A DNA stretch of 40,872 nt from CAYJFG01 sp964369405 (GTDB taxonomy: Bacteria > Bacillota > Clostridia > Oscillospirales > Acutalibacteraceae), in the NCBI GenBank assembly GCA_964369405.1, contig CAYJGB010000016.1:1-40872 (forward strand), read 5' to 3'. Positions 1 to 7,457 of this stretch are shown here, in pieces. The translations under genes and the position numbers were made by a program. Position 1 is the first letter of the stretch. The number at the start of each line of letters is the position of its first letter. A model generated the notes under the pieces. The model did no database searches. It saw only the letters and a program-made list of their open reading frames with translations, and had not been told where the DNA came from.

Positions 1-1370
1 GCTGCGATATTAAAGGGGTTGATTAATTTTTCTTCATATGTTAAGTTTGCTAACAGTGCTGCAATATCTCTGCTGTTTATGTTCCCCTCTCCTGTTAAGT
101 CGCCATATACTATAAACTCATACGAATTATACACTTTATCATCTTTTAGTAAATCAACTTTATAATCTGTACCTATTACTCCACTTGTCTTAATTACGCT
201 TTCGTAATTGTAAAATTTGAGAGTATAACTACTATCAATATCATTTTTGAACTGTGCTATAGTAGTTGATACATCTACATAGATATGTTTATTGCTATAA
301 TCTATTTCAAAGTTATTAGAAGTTATGTCATTTTGGGAGTTTGTATCATTATCTGTGTCTGTGTCTGTGTCTGTGTCTACATCATTATCTGAGTTGTTTT
401 GTGTTGGTGAATATGTTACTATTTCTACATCTGGAATTTCTTTTTCAGAATATAAAAACATATCTCCGTTTTCTGTAAAAACACATATTTTATCAGTTAA
501 ATATAGCATATTTACAATGTTGTTATTAAAAGTTTTACTTTTGATTTTATTACCATTATCATCATATGCTTCCATAATGTTTTTATTAGCAATATAAACT
601 TTATCTTGTTTCCCTACTGCTATATTTGTGTAAACTTGCAACTTATATGCTTTACTTGTATTTTTGTAGATTTGTCTGCTTTTATCTAAATAGTAATTAT
701 TACCTATAGAATTTAATTGCTCATATGCATTATTTATATTTAGTTTCTTAATCGTCTTACTTTCATTATCAATATAATATAAACTCTCATCATCTTGCAA
801 ATATACTCTATTATCAGTAGGAATATACTCCATTTTTTCGCTATGAATTGGAGAATCAATACTATACAAAAATTCACAACTTAAATTATAAACAAACACA
901 TTTATATCTGAGTAGCTATCTATTAAATATATATTTTCCCCATCAAAAGTTATCTTATTATCAGACGATATAAAGCTATCGTTTATATACATAAAGTCAT
1001 ACGAGTTACTATTTGTATCATACTTGATAAAATGTATCTGATTTACTATACTATCATCAAATGTTAGTCGTGTGTTACCAGTGAATAAAATTATGTCGTC
1101 GCAAACGCTTACAGAAACAAGTTCAAAAGTAGTGTTTATTATATTAGAAGTTATATTCCCATTGGAATTAATAATATTTAAGTGAATTTTATTATTATTA
1201 TAAGTAATATAATAAGCTTTATCATCATAATTTGTTTCAAAAAATTTATTTGAACTGCTATTAAAGTCATCAAAAGAATAGGAGTAGTAAGCGTTTATGT
1301 TAATTGAAAAAGATGTAAATGAAATTACTAAGCATATAAATAAAGAAGTAATTGTAATAATCTTTTTCAT
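1..1370 (-). CDS. Secreted protein with dockerin-like calcium repeat (C-terminus beyond window edge)
   Basis: An uninterrupted frame runs from ATG at 1370 to the left edge (456 residues, no stop), preceded by AGGAGG seven bases upstream. Residues 1-28 are a signal peptide (MKK, then a hydrophobic stretch, then NAYYS). Residues about 30-330 are Asn/Asp/Tyr-rich with repeated short strands of the type IYLID, VYIAN and MFLYSEKE, suggesting a beta-propeller-like fold; I do not recognise the family. A linker near residues 330-350 carries the repeat DTDTDTDTD. A short beta domain follows, then at about 425-456 the segment GDLTGEGNINSRDIAALLANL, which matches the first half of a type I dockerin (D-x-N-x-D-G-x-I-x-x-x-D) with Thr and Glu at positions 3 and 5. 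FNIAA at the edge looks like the lead-in to the second dockerin half. Cohesin binding is inference: many clostridial dockerin-like repeats are not cellulosomal. Confidence 0.85.
   Translation of the reverse strand, partial: MKKIITITSLFICLVISFTSFSININAYYSYSFDDFNSSSNKFFETNYDDKAYYITYNNNKIHLNIINSNGNITSNIINTTFELVSVSVCDDIILFTGNTRLTFDDSIVNQIHFIKYDTNSNSYDFMYINDSFISSDNKITFDGENIYLIDSYSDINVFVYNLSCEFLYSIDSPIHSEKMEYIPTDNRVYLQDDESLYYIDNESKTIKKLNINNAYEQLNSIGNNYYLDKSRQIYKNTSKAYKLQVYTNIAVGKQDKVYIANKNIMEAYDDNGNKIKSKTFNNNIVNMLYLTDKICVFTENGDMFLYSEKEIPDVEIVTYSPTQNNSDNDVDTDTDTDTDNDTNSQNDITSNNFEIDYSNKHIYVDVSTTIAQFKNDIDSSYTLKFYNYESVIKTSGVIGTDYKVDLLKDDKVYNSYEFIVYGDLTGEGNINSRDIAALLANLTYEEKLINPFNIA
353..379. repeat. 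In-frame hexanucleotide microsatellite (GTGTCT)n
   Basis: About four and a half tandem copies of GTGTCT on the plus strand encode the alternating Asp-Thr linker of the secreted protein on the minus strand. The unit is 6 bp, so copy-number change would lengthen or shorten the linker without a frameshift. Confidence 0.85.
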
Positions 1371-1401
1371 AAAAAAACCTCCTATTTTAGTATATGTTGT
1401 A

Positions 1402-1407
1402 ATTATA
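1402..1407 (-). promoter_or_regulatory. Putative -10 element of the secreted protein gene
   Basis: TATAAT on the minus strand, 32 bases before the ATG at 1370 and just past the U-tract of the upstream terminator. No good -35 is seen at 16-18 bp, so this is a weak call. Confidence 0.35.
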
Positions 1408-1411
1408 TACC

Positions 1412-1457
1412 AAAAAAAGAGGTTAAGTTTGTATTTGTGAATTTTATTCAACAAACC
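1412..1457 (-). terminator. Rho-independent terminator of the thiamine operon
   Basis: On the minus strand a hairpin starts at the thiD stop codon: GGTTTGTTGAAT pairs imperfectly with ATTCACAAATACAAAC/TTAACC, and a run of seven T follows (1412-1418). The stem has a bulge and the T-run starts a few bases after it, so efficiency may be moderate. It separates thiD from the secreted protein gene. Confidence 0.6.
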
Positions 1458-2245
1458 TAAATATTACATAACTTATAATTGTGCATTAAAGGACCTTGTC
1501 CTTTTCCTAAATTAAGCTGTGCTTTCAATGTATTGGTTAAGTAATTTTTCGCATTTAATATACTTCTCTTTACATTTAAGTCTTCTGCTAAACCACAGGC
1601 TATGGCTGCTGATAATGTACACCCTGTACCATGTGTGTTATCGTTATTTATATACTGAGTTGTATACCTAAATAAAACTTCTCCATCAAAAAACACATCT
1701 GCTGTATTAGTTTCAAGGTGACCACCTTTTATTAAGACAGCTGTTTTTATCTTTTTATTTATAATCTTACAGGCACTTTCCATATCTTCTTCAGATTTTA
1801 TAGCTATTCCACTTAGCACTTCTGCTTCTGGTATATTTGGTGTAATTAAATCTGCCATTGGTAATAACTTAGTTCTTAAAACTCTTTGAGTTTCTAAAGT
1901 CATAAGTTTACTACCACTTGTAGATACCATAACAGGGTCTACAACTATATTTTTAGCTTCATATTTTTTTAAACTTTTTACTATCGCTTTAACATTATCT
2001 GCATTAGATACCATTCCGATTTTTATTGCGTTTGGATAAATATCTTCGAATACACTATCTAGTTGCTTTGTTATAAAACTAGGCGAAATATCAAACACAC
2101 CTTGCACACCAACGGTATTTTGTGCAGTAACAGCTGTTATAACGCTTGTTGCATATAGTTTGTTCATAGTTATAGTTTTAATATCCGCTTGTATCCCTGC
2201 TCCTCCAGAAGAGTCAGAGCCTGCAATCGTCAGTACCGTTTTCAT
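1457..2245 (-). CDS. thiD: Hydroxymethylpyrimidine / phosphomethylpyrimidine kinase
   Basis: ThiD phosphorylates HMP and HMP-P to HMP-PP, the pyrimidine donor for ThiE. The N-terminus TVLTIAGSDSSGGAGIQAD is the ribokinase-fold substrate-binding signature of ThiD, and HGTGCTLSAA near residue 209 carries the anion hole and catalytic region. Length (262 aa) is normal. It is the last gene of the thiamine operon and overlaps the 3' end of the HAD gene. The start is uncertain: the same frame also offers GTG at 2263 and TTG at 2254 behind AAAGGGATAGGTG. I chose the ATG at 2245 because it leaves the family-typical MKTVLTIAGSD N-terminus. Confidence 0.95.
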   Translation of the reverse strand: MKTVLTIAGSDSSGGAGIQADIKTITMNKLYATSVITAVTAQNTVGVQGVFDISPSFITKQLDSVFEDIYPNAIKIGMVSNADNVKAIVKSLKKYEAKNIVVDPVMVSTSGSKLMTLETQRVLRTKLLPMADLITPNIPEAEVLSGIAIKSEEDMESACKIINKKIKTAVLIKGGHLETNTADVFFDGEVLFRYTTQYINNDNTHGTGCTLSAAIACGLAEDLNVKRSILNAKNYLTNTLKAQLNLGKGQGPLMHNYKLCNI

Positions 2246-2897
2246 CTTTCTCAAACAATTCACCTATCCCTTTAAATGATGTTATATATATATCTACTTC
2301 TCTCTTAATTTTTTGCTGATTATTTTTCTCGCTATCATCATTAACGCCCACTACTTTATAACCCGCTTTTTTACTTGTTTTTATTGCATATAACGCATCT
2401 TCAAAAACGCACGTATCTTTTTTGCTTGACTGTAATCGTCTTACACATTCATCATAAATCTTTGCACTACTTTTAGAGGATTTTACATCTTCGCAAGAAA
2501 TAACAAATTCAAAATAATCTAATATACCACATCTAGTTAAGGCAACTTTTGCAAGATTTGTTTCTGTAGCTGTAGCTACACACATTTTAATATCTTTATT
2601 TTTCATATCAATCAAAAATTCTTCAACATACATCTTAGTTAGAACCTTGTTCATATAAAAATCTGCTTTTATTTTATGAAGTCCCAATTTAATCTCTTTT
2701 ACAGTTTTATCCACCTTATAATATTCTATAAAATAATTGCATACTTCATCTACTGACATAGTCCAAATGACTTTGTTTAAATCATCTTGTGGAGATACTC
2801 CTTGCGATAGCAAATAATCTTTTGCTAGGTTTTCCCACATAAACATAGAGTCTAACAAAGTACCGTCCATATCAAAAATAATAGCCTTAACTTGCAT
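2214..2897 (-). CDS. HAD-superfamily phosphatase in the thiamine operon
   Basis: 227 residues with HAD motif I (FDMDGTLLDS, nucleophile Asp9, acid/base Asp11), a helical cap typical of subfamily I (beta-phosphoglucomutase-like), motif II in CVATATE, and motif IV as VFEDALYAI. The substrate cannot be read from sequence. Its place between thiE and thiD, two bases after the thiE stop and overlapping thiD, suggests a thiamine-pathway phosphate ester (thiamine phosphate, HMP-P or hydroxyethylthiazole phosphate). That role is inference. Confidence 0.85.
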   Translation of the reverse strand: MQVKAIIFDMDGTLLDSMFMWENLAKDYLLSQGVSPQDDLNKVIWTMSVDEVCNYFIEYYKVDKTVKEIKLGLHKIKADFYMNKVLTKMYVEEFLIDMKNKDIKMCVATATETNLAKVALTRCGILDYFEFVISCEDVKSSKSSAKIYDECVRRLQSSKKDTCVFEDALYAIKTSKKAGYKVVGVNDDSEKNNQQKIKREVDIYITSFKGIGELFEKDENGTDDCRL

Positions 2898-2899
2898 AA

Positions 2900-3535
2900 T
2901 TAAACCAAACCTTTACATACTTTGAGTAAATTTTTACATTCTTTTGTTATATCATCACTTGCAAATATAGCCGAAACTAATGCAACTCCACAAATTCCGG
3001 TGTTATATAACTTAGGTATGTTTTCATTGTTAATTCCACCAATAGCAACTACAGGAATATCTACACTGCTACATATCTCTTTTAAAGTGCTATGAGAAAC
3101 ATCACTTGCATCTAATTTAGTAGTAGTGTTAAAAACAGCCCCTACTCCTAAGTAGTCTGCACCATTTTTTTGAGCTAATATAGACTGCTCAACTGTTTGT
3201 GTTGATACTCCTAAAGCCATTTTATTTCCTATAGCTTGTCTTACATCATATGCACACATATCATTTTGCCCTACATGAATAGCATCTGCATTACATTTAA
3301 TAGCAACTTTTACATTATCATTTACTATAAAAGGAACATTATATGTTGTACATATATCTTTTATTATATAGCATTCTTTCAAAAAGTCAATGTCATTTGC
3401 ACTTTTATTTCTGTATTGTATGCAAGTTACACCACCTCTTATTGCATTTTCGATTTTGCTATATATATTATTTTTATCGATATAAAGCTCGTCTGTCACT
3501 GCATACAAAAGCAATTTTTCTCTATTTAATCGCAT
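2900..3535 (-). CDS. thiE: Thiamine-phosphate synthase
   Basis: Joins HMP-PP and thiazole phosphate to give thiamine phosphate. The TIM-barrel ThiE features are in order: YAVTDE near the N-terminus, GGVTCIQYRNK (diphosphate binding), VNDNVKVAIKCNADAIHVGQ with the metal-binding Asp, LGVSTQT, YLGVGAVFNTTTK, and VVAIGGI near the C-terminus. The ATG at 3535 has AAAAAGGTG six bases upstream and overlaps the thiM 3' end by 14 bp, implying translational coupling. The in-frame GTG at 3544 is part of that ribosome binding site and is rejected. Length 211 aa is normal. Confidence 0.96.
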   Translation of the reverse strand: MRLNREKLLLYAVTDELYIDKNNIYSKIENAIRGGVTCIQYRNKSANDIDFLKECYIIKDICTTYNVPFIVNDNVKVAIKCNADAIHVGQNDMCAYDVRQAIGNKMALGVSTQTVEQSILAQKNGADYLGVGAVFNTTTKLDASDVSHSTLKEICSSVDIPVVAIGGINNENIPKLYNTGICGVALVSAIFASDDITKECKNLLKVCKGLV

Positions 3536-4343
3536 ATTTTGCACCTTTTTCTAGTTTTTCTGCTGTCATATTGCATATTTCATCTATTATATAATTTCTG
3601 TATGTAGCGTTTCCTTCATTTTCTTTAAGTCTTTTTTTTGCAAGTTCACCACTTAACCCCATTATTGTCACCGCTATAGCTGTCGCTTTTAAAACATTTT
3701 CTTTATTTGCTGTTGCAAACGCTGTTACAATTGCTGTTAACATACAACCTGTCCCTGTAACTTTGCTCATCATACTGTCGCCATTTTTAATTATATATGC
3801 TGTTTTTTCATCAGCTACAATATCTATTGCTCCAGTTATTGCAATTATACTATTAGTCTTTTTAGCAAATTTCTTTGCAAAATCTACAACACTATCTATA
3901 TTTTCTTCTGTAACTATATCAGATACATCAGCATCTACACCTTTTGTGTTTCCTTGTCCCAATGCTAATGTTTTTATCTCTGAAATATTTCCTCTAATAA
4001 CAGAAAACTCAACTTTTTCTAACAACTTATAAGATACTTCTGTCCTTAATTTAGTAGCACCAGCTCCAACTGGGTCTAAAACTACTATCTTATTTAAGCT
4101 ATTAGCTTTTTCACCTGCTAATAGCATAGACTTTATTGTCCTTTCGTTAAGCGTTCCTATATTTATATATAGTCCACCACTAATGGTAACCATTTCTTCT
4201 ACTTCTCTAATATCGTCTGCCATAATTGGAGACGCTCCACTTGCAAGAAGTACATTTGCACAGTCATTAACTGTTACATAGTTTGTTATACAGTGTACTA
4301 AAGGAGTATTATTTTTTACATTTTCTATAATTTTATTAAACAT
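3522..4343 (-). CDS. thiM: Hydroxyethylthiazole kinase
   Basis: Phosphorylates salvaged 4-methyl-5-hydroxyethylthiazole for ThiE. The N-terminal NNTPLVHCITNYVTVNDCANVLLASGASPIM is a classic ThiM signature; VLDPVGAGATKLR and VTGTGCMLTA (Cys200) mark the ribokinase-like active site. 273 aa, normal. The ATG follows AAAGGG. It is the first gene downstream of the 159-bp repeat. With no thiG, thiH, thiS or thiF in the operon, the cell probably relies on salvaged thiazole, unless those genes lie elsewhere. Confidence 0.97.
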   Translation of the reverse strand: MFNKIIENVKNNTPLVHCITNYVTVNDCANVLLASGASPIMADDIREVEEMVTISGGLYINIGTLNERTIKSMLLAGEKANSLNKIVVLDPVGAGATKLRTEVSYKLLEKVEFSVIRGNISEIKTLALGQGNTKGVDADVSDIVTEENIDSVVDFAKKFAKKTNSIIAITGAIDIVADEKTAYIIKNGDSMMSKVTGTGCMLTAIVTAFATANKENVLKATAIAVTIMGLSGELAKKRLKENEGNATYRNYIIDEICNMTAEKLEKGAKYAIK

Positions 4344-4373
4344 TCTAATCGACCCTTTCGTTATTAATTAAAA

Positions 4374-4402
4374 TTTATAGCGTTTGGATTTTTATTTGTC
4401 TT
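4374..4402 (-). promoter_or_regulatory. Outward promoter-like pair in the repeat, facing thiM
   Basis: On the minus strand AAGACA (4397-4402) and TATAAA (4374-4379) are separated by exactly 17 bp. The -10-like hexamer straddles the repeat end. It could start a thiM-thiE-HAD-thiD transcript without the TPP riboswitch. This is a sequence match only; AT-rich DNA yields such pairs by chance. Confidence 0.35.
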
Positions 4403-4534
4403 AGGATAGTCGAAATTAAATTTTGTAGTGCAAGGCAAATTTAATTGGTATATTGTCATATTCCTATTAAATTTAACACAGCAATTTAAAATTTTAGACG
4501 GCTAGACAAGACTAATAAAAGTTCATATGCTATA
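4376..4534. repeat. 159-bp dispersed hairpin repeat (MITE-like), copy 1
   Basis: Matches 39256-39414 over its full 159 bp with six mismatches by eye and no gaps. It begins TATAGC and ends GCTATA. The outer arms are an imperfect inverted repeat of about 40 bp (left TATAGCGTTTGGATTTTTAT, right arm reverse-complemented TATAGCATATGAACTTTTAT), and inner arms CAAATTTAAT/ATTAAATTT continue the pairing, so the whole unit can fold into one long hairpin. It lies between thiC and thiM, its right end abutting the thiC stop codon (4535-4537) and its left end 33 bp before the thiM ATG. There is no open frame inside. TA-rich ends fit an IS630/Tc1-type MITE (TA target); a TA duplication cannot be proven here. 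Confidence 0.85.
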
Positions 4535-5842
4535 TTACTCATCAAATATAGATATATTTTCGCCGTCTAAAATTCTATTCATATTTTTAACAGCACAAAA
4601 GTTACCACACATACTACAAGTATCTTCTTTTTCTGGCTTAGAGGAATTTCTATATTCTCTTGCTTTTTGAGGGTCAATTGCTAGACTAAACATTTTTTCC
4701 CAATCAAGATTTTTACGAGCTGTGCTCATTTCGTGGTCAATATCTATTGCGTGAGGTATTCCCTTTGCTATATCTGCACTATGAGCTGCTATTTTAGATG
4801 CTATTATACCTTCTTTTACATCATTTATATCTGGCAAACGTAAATGTTCAGCAGGCGTTACATAACATAAAAAAGATGCTCCATAAGTTGCTGCTATCGC
4901 TCCACCAATAGCCGATGTTATATGGTCATATCCTGGTGCAATATCGGTAACTAACGGCCCTAAAACATAAAATGGTGCTCCATGACATAATGTTTTTTGT
5001 ATTTCCATATTAGCTGAAATTTGATTAAGTGGCATATGTCCAGGGCCTTCAATCATAACTTGAACATCTTTTTCCCACGCTCTCTTAGTAAGCTCCCCTA
5101 GAGTGATAAGCTCTTCTATTTGAGATGCATCTGTTGCATCTTTTAAGCAACCTGGTCTGCATGCATCTCCTAAACTTAAGGTAACATCATACTGTCTACA
5201 AATTTCTAATATTTCATCAAAATGCTCATAAAACGGATTTTCAAGCCCTGTCATTTCCATCCACGCAAAGATTATAGACCCACCACGAGATACAATATTA
5301 GTAAGTCTTTTATTTCTTTTAAATTTATGTGCAGTTTCCTTATTAATTCCACAATGTATAGTCATAAAGTCTACACCGTCTTGTGCATGCATTTTCACTA
5401 TATCAAGCCACTCTCTAGTAGTTATCTCTATAAGAGGTTTATGATAATATACTACAGCATCATAAATTGGAACTGTCCCAATCATAGCAGGACACTGAGC
5501 TGTTAATTTTCTTCTGAATTTTTGAGTATCTCCATATGAGCTTAAATCCATAATAGCTTCTACACCCATATCTACAGCACTCTTAACTTTTTGATACTCT
5601 ACATCTAAGTCCACACTATCTCTTGATGTACCTAGGTTTACATTTATTTTAGTTTTAAGCATTGAGCCTATTGCATTAGGCGAAATACTTTTATGTAATT
5701 TATTACAAGGAATTATTATTTTACCCTCTGCTATAAACTTAATTAAATCTTCTCTTAAAATATACTCTTTTTTACAAACTTCTTCCATTTCTTTTGTAAA
5801 TATTCCTTGTCTTGCTGCGTCCATCTGTGTTGTAAAACTCAA
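4535..5842 (-). CDS. thiC: Phosphomethylpyrimidine synthase (HMP-P synthase), radical SAM
   Basis: Converts aminoimidazole ribotide to HMP-P. The fold is recognisable from FTTQMDAARQG at the N-terminus, EAIMDLSSYGD, PIYDAVVYY, DFMTIHCGI, SRGGSIIFAWM, EGPGHMPLNQ, PFYVLGPLVTDIAPGYDHI and GIPHAIDID. The C-terminal 4Fe-4S motif reads CSMCGNFC, a C-x2-C-x3-C spacing. The true start is TTG at 5842, eight bases after GAGGAG, giving MSFTTQMDAARQG as in homologues (435 aa). Upstream in-frame codons lie in the leader terminator region. Controlled by the TPP riboswitch. Confidence 0.97.
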   Translation of the reverse strand: MSFTTQMDAARQGIFTKEMEEVCKKEYILREDLIKFIAEGKIIIPCNKLHKSISPNAIGSMLKTKINVNLGTSRDSVDLDVEYQKVKSAVDMGVEAIMDLSSYGDTQKFRRKLTAQCPAMIGTVPIYDAVVYYHKPLIEITTREWLDIVKMHAQDGVDFMTIHCGINKETAHKFKRNKRLTNIVSRGGSIIFAWMEMTGLENPFYEHFDEILEICRQYDVTLSLGDACRPGCLKDATDASQIEELITLGELTKRAWEKDVQVMIEGPGHMPLNQISANMEIQKTLCHGAPFYVLGPLVTDIAPGYDHITSAIGGAIAATYGASFLCYVTPAEHLRLPDINDVKEGIIASKIAAHSADIAKGIPHAIDIDHEMSTARKNLDWEKMFSLAIDPQKAREYRNSSKPEKEDTCSMCGNFCAVKNMNRILDGENISIFDE

Positions 5843-5870
5843 AACATCATCTCCTCTTTTTATAAAAAAC

Positions 5871-5903
5871 AAAAATAAAAAGGTATACAATTACCGTATA
5901 CCT
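5871..5903 (-). terminator. TPP-controlled leader terminator of thiC
   Basis: On the minus strand AGGTATAC and GTATACCT form a perfect 8-bp stem with a 7-nt loop, followed by TTTTATTTTT. It sits between the TPP aptamer and the thiC ribosome binding site, so the riboswitch probably acts by transcription termination. Confidence 0.9.
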
Positions 5904-5916
5904 TTAATATCTCTTT

Positions 5917-6000
5917 AATTCCTACGTTGGCATTATCCAAATCAGGTATATGGGTCAAAGTTTAAAACTTCCTCTCAGCCTGTTGACAAGCTCCCCTATT
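5917..6000 (-). promoter_or_regulatory. TPP riboswitch (THI element)
   Basis: The minus strand shows the conserved blocks in order: AATAGGGGAGC at the 5' side, then CAGGCTGAGAGG, then TTTGACCC, ACCTGATTTGGATAATGCC and AACGTAGG. These are the pyrimidine-sensing (CUGAGA) and pyrophosphate-sensing loops of the THI box. It leads into the terminator just before thiC. Confidence 0.97.
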
Positions 6001-6014
6001 TATTCTTTTTTATT

Positions 6015-6043
6015 ATCGTATCATTCTTTTCATACTTTGTCAA
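6015..6043 (-). promoter_or_regulatory. Thiamine operon promoter
   Basis: TTGACA (6038-6043), a 17-bp spacer, then TACGAT (6015-6020) on the minus strand, just upstream of the TPP aptamer and just downstream of the cysS stop. The -35 is consensus. Confidence 0.7.
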
Positions 6044-6053
6044 ATTTTGTATT

Positions 6054-7457
6054 TTACTCTTTTATACTCCACTCTACTCCTTGTGGTGTATCTTTTAGTA
6101 TAATATTTTTACTTGCAAGTTTATCTCTGATTTCATCTGCTGTTTTAAAATCTCTGTTCTTTTTAGCTTGTGCTCTTTTTTCTATCAACTGTTCTATCTC
6201 TTTAACATCTACTGTGCTGTTTGTAGTTTCTTCTTTATCTTCTTTTATTAGATTTAATGATAAAACTGTATCAAAGTTTTTAATCAAATATAATTTTGTT
6301 GCTCCTGTTATATTTGCTTTTAAAACATCATAAAGTGCAGTTAATGCTAAAGATGTATTTAAATCATTATCCATTGAAGCCTTGAATTTCTCTAAATACT
6401 CCTGTACTTTTTCTAAGTCGATTTCTCCATCTTCACTTACATTAGATATTCTCTTAATAAGTTTATCATATGCTACTACAGTATTATCTAAGCTTTCATA
6501 AGTAAATGTTAGTGGTTTTCTATAATGTGATTGTAAGCAAAACATTCTATATACTAGAGGATTATAATTTTTTTCTTCTAGTAACGATACTGTTAAAAAG
6601 TCGCCTTTTGACTTGCTCATTTTACCACGAGCATCATTTAAATGTAGCACATGAAACCAATATCCACACCATTTGTCGCCAGTGTATGCTTCGCTTTGAG
6701 CAATTTCATTTGTATGATGTGGGAAAGCATTATCTATGCCACCACAATGTATATCTAAGTGTTTACCTAAATGTTTTGCACAGATTGCAGAACACTCTAT
6801 ATGCCACCCTGGGTAGCCGTTTCCCCATGGGCTATCCCATTTTAGTTCTTGGTCATCAAACTTTGATTTTGTAAACCATAGCACAAAATCACTTTTATTT
6901 CTTTTGTTTTCGTCTTGTTCAACGCTATCTCTTACACCTACTGCTAAGTCTTCTTCGCTTTGATTTCCAAAAACATAATATGTTTCTATTTTAGATGTAT
7001 CAAAATATACATTTCCTCCAGCTACATATGCATACTCTTTCTCAATTAAAGTTTCTATCATCTTAATAAAATCATCTATACAATTTGTAGCAGGCTCAAT
7101 TATATCTGGTTTTTTAATGTTTAACTTTTCACAGTCTTTAAAAAAAGCATCTGTATAAAACTTAGCTATATCTAGCACTGTTTTATTTTCTCTTTTTGCT
7201 CCTTTAAGCATCTTATCTTCACCAGTATCAGCATCACTTGCTAAATGTCCAACATCAGTTATATTCATAACTCTAGTAACATCATAATTTAGATATCTTA
7301 AATATTTTTCTAGCACGTCCTCCATTAAATATGTTCTAAGATTTCCTATGTGAGCAAAATGATATACAGTAGGCCCACAAGTATACATCTTAACTTTACC
7401 CTCTTCAAAAGGTATAAAGTCTTGTTTTGATTGTCCTAACGAATTAAATAATTGCAT
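6054..7457 (-). CDS. cysS: Cysteinyl-tRNA synthetase
   Basis: Charges tRNA-Cys in the cytoplasm. Class I signatures: HIGN at residues 36-39 and KMSKS at 279-283. Zinc ligands include Cys27 (TCGPTVY) and the Cys of WHIECSAI, with HCGGIDNAFPHHTNEIAQSEA completing the site. The C-terminal region (KKNRDFKTADEIRDKL) is the helical anticodon-binding part. 467 aa, normal. Its ATG is directly adjacent to the cysE stop, with GGAGG seven bases upstream, so cysE and cysS are coupled under the same T-box leader. Confidence 0.98.
   Translation of the reverse strand: MQLFNSLGQSKQDFIPFEEGKVKMYTCGPTVYHFAHIGNLRTYLMEDVLEKYLRYLNYDVTRVMNITDVGHLASDADTGEDKMLKGAKRENKTVLDIAKFYTDAFFKDCEKLNIKKPDIIEPATNCIDDFIKMIETLIEKEYAYVAGGNVYFDTSKIETYYVFGNQSEEDLAVGVRDSVEQDENKRNKSDFVLWFTKSKFDDQELKWDSPWGNGYPGWHIECSAICAKHLGKHLDIHCGGIDNAFPHHTNEIAQSEAYTGDKWCGYWFHVLHLNDARGKMSKSKGDFLTVSLLEEKNYNPLVYRMFCLQSHYRKPLTFTYESLDNTVVAYDKLIKRISNVSEDGEIDLEKVQEYLEKFKASMDNDLNTSLALTALYDVLKANITGATKLYLIKNFDTVLSLNLIKEDKEETTNSTVDVKEIEQLIEKRAQAKKNRDFKTADEIRDKLASKNIILKDTPQGVEWSIKE

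Noticed and set aside
325..597. Plus-strand open frame with Ser-Val repeats
   Set aside because: It is the antisense of the GTGTCT repeat inside the secreted protein gene, which has a signal peptide, ribosome binding site and an uninterrupted frame.
6506..6874. 122-codon plus-strand open frame
   Set aside because: Antisense of cysS catalytic region; no start signals.
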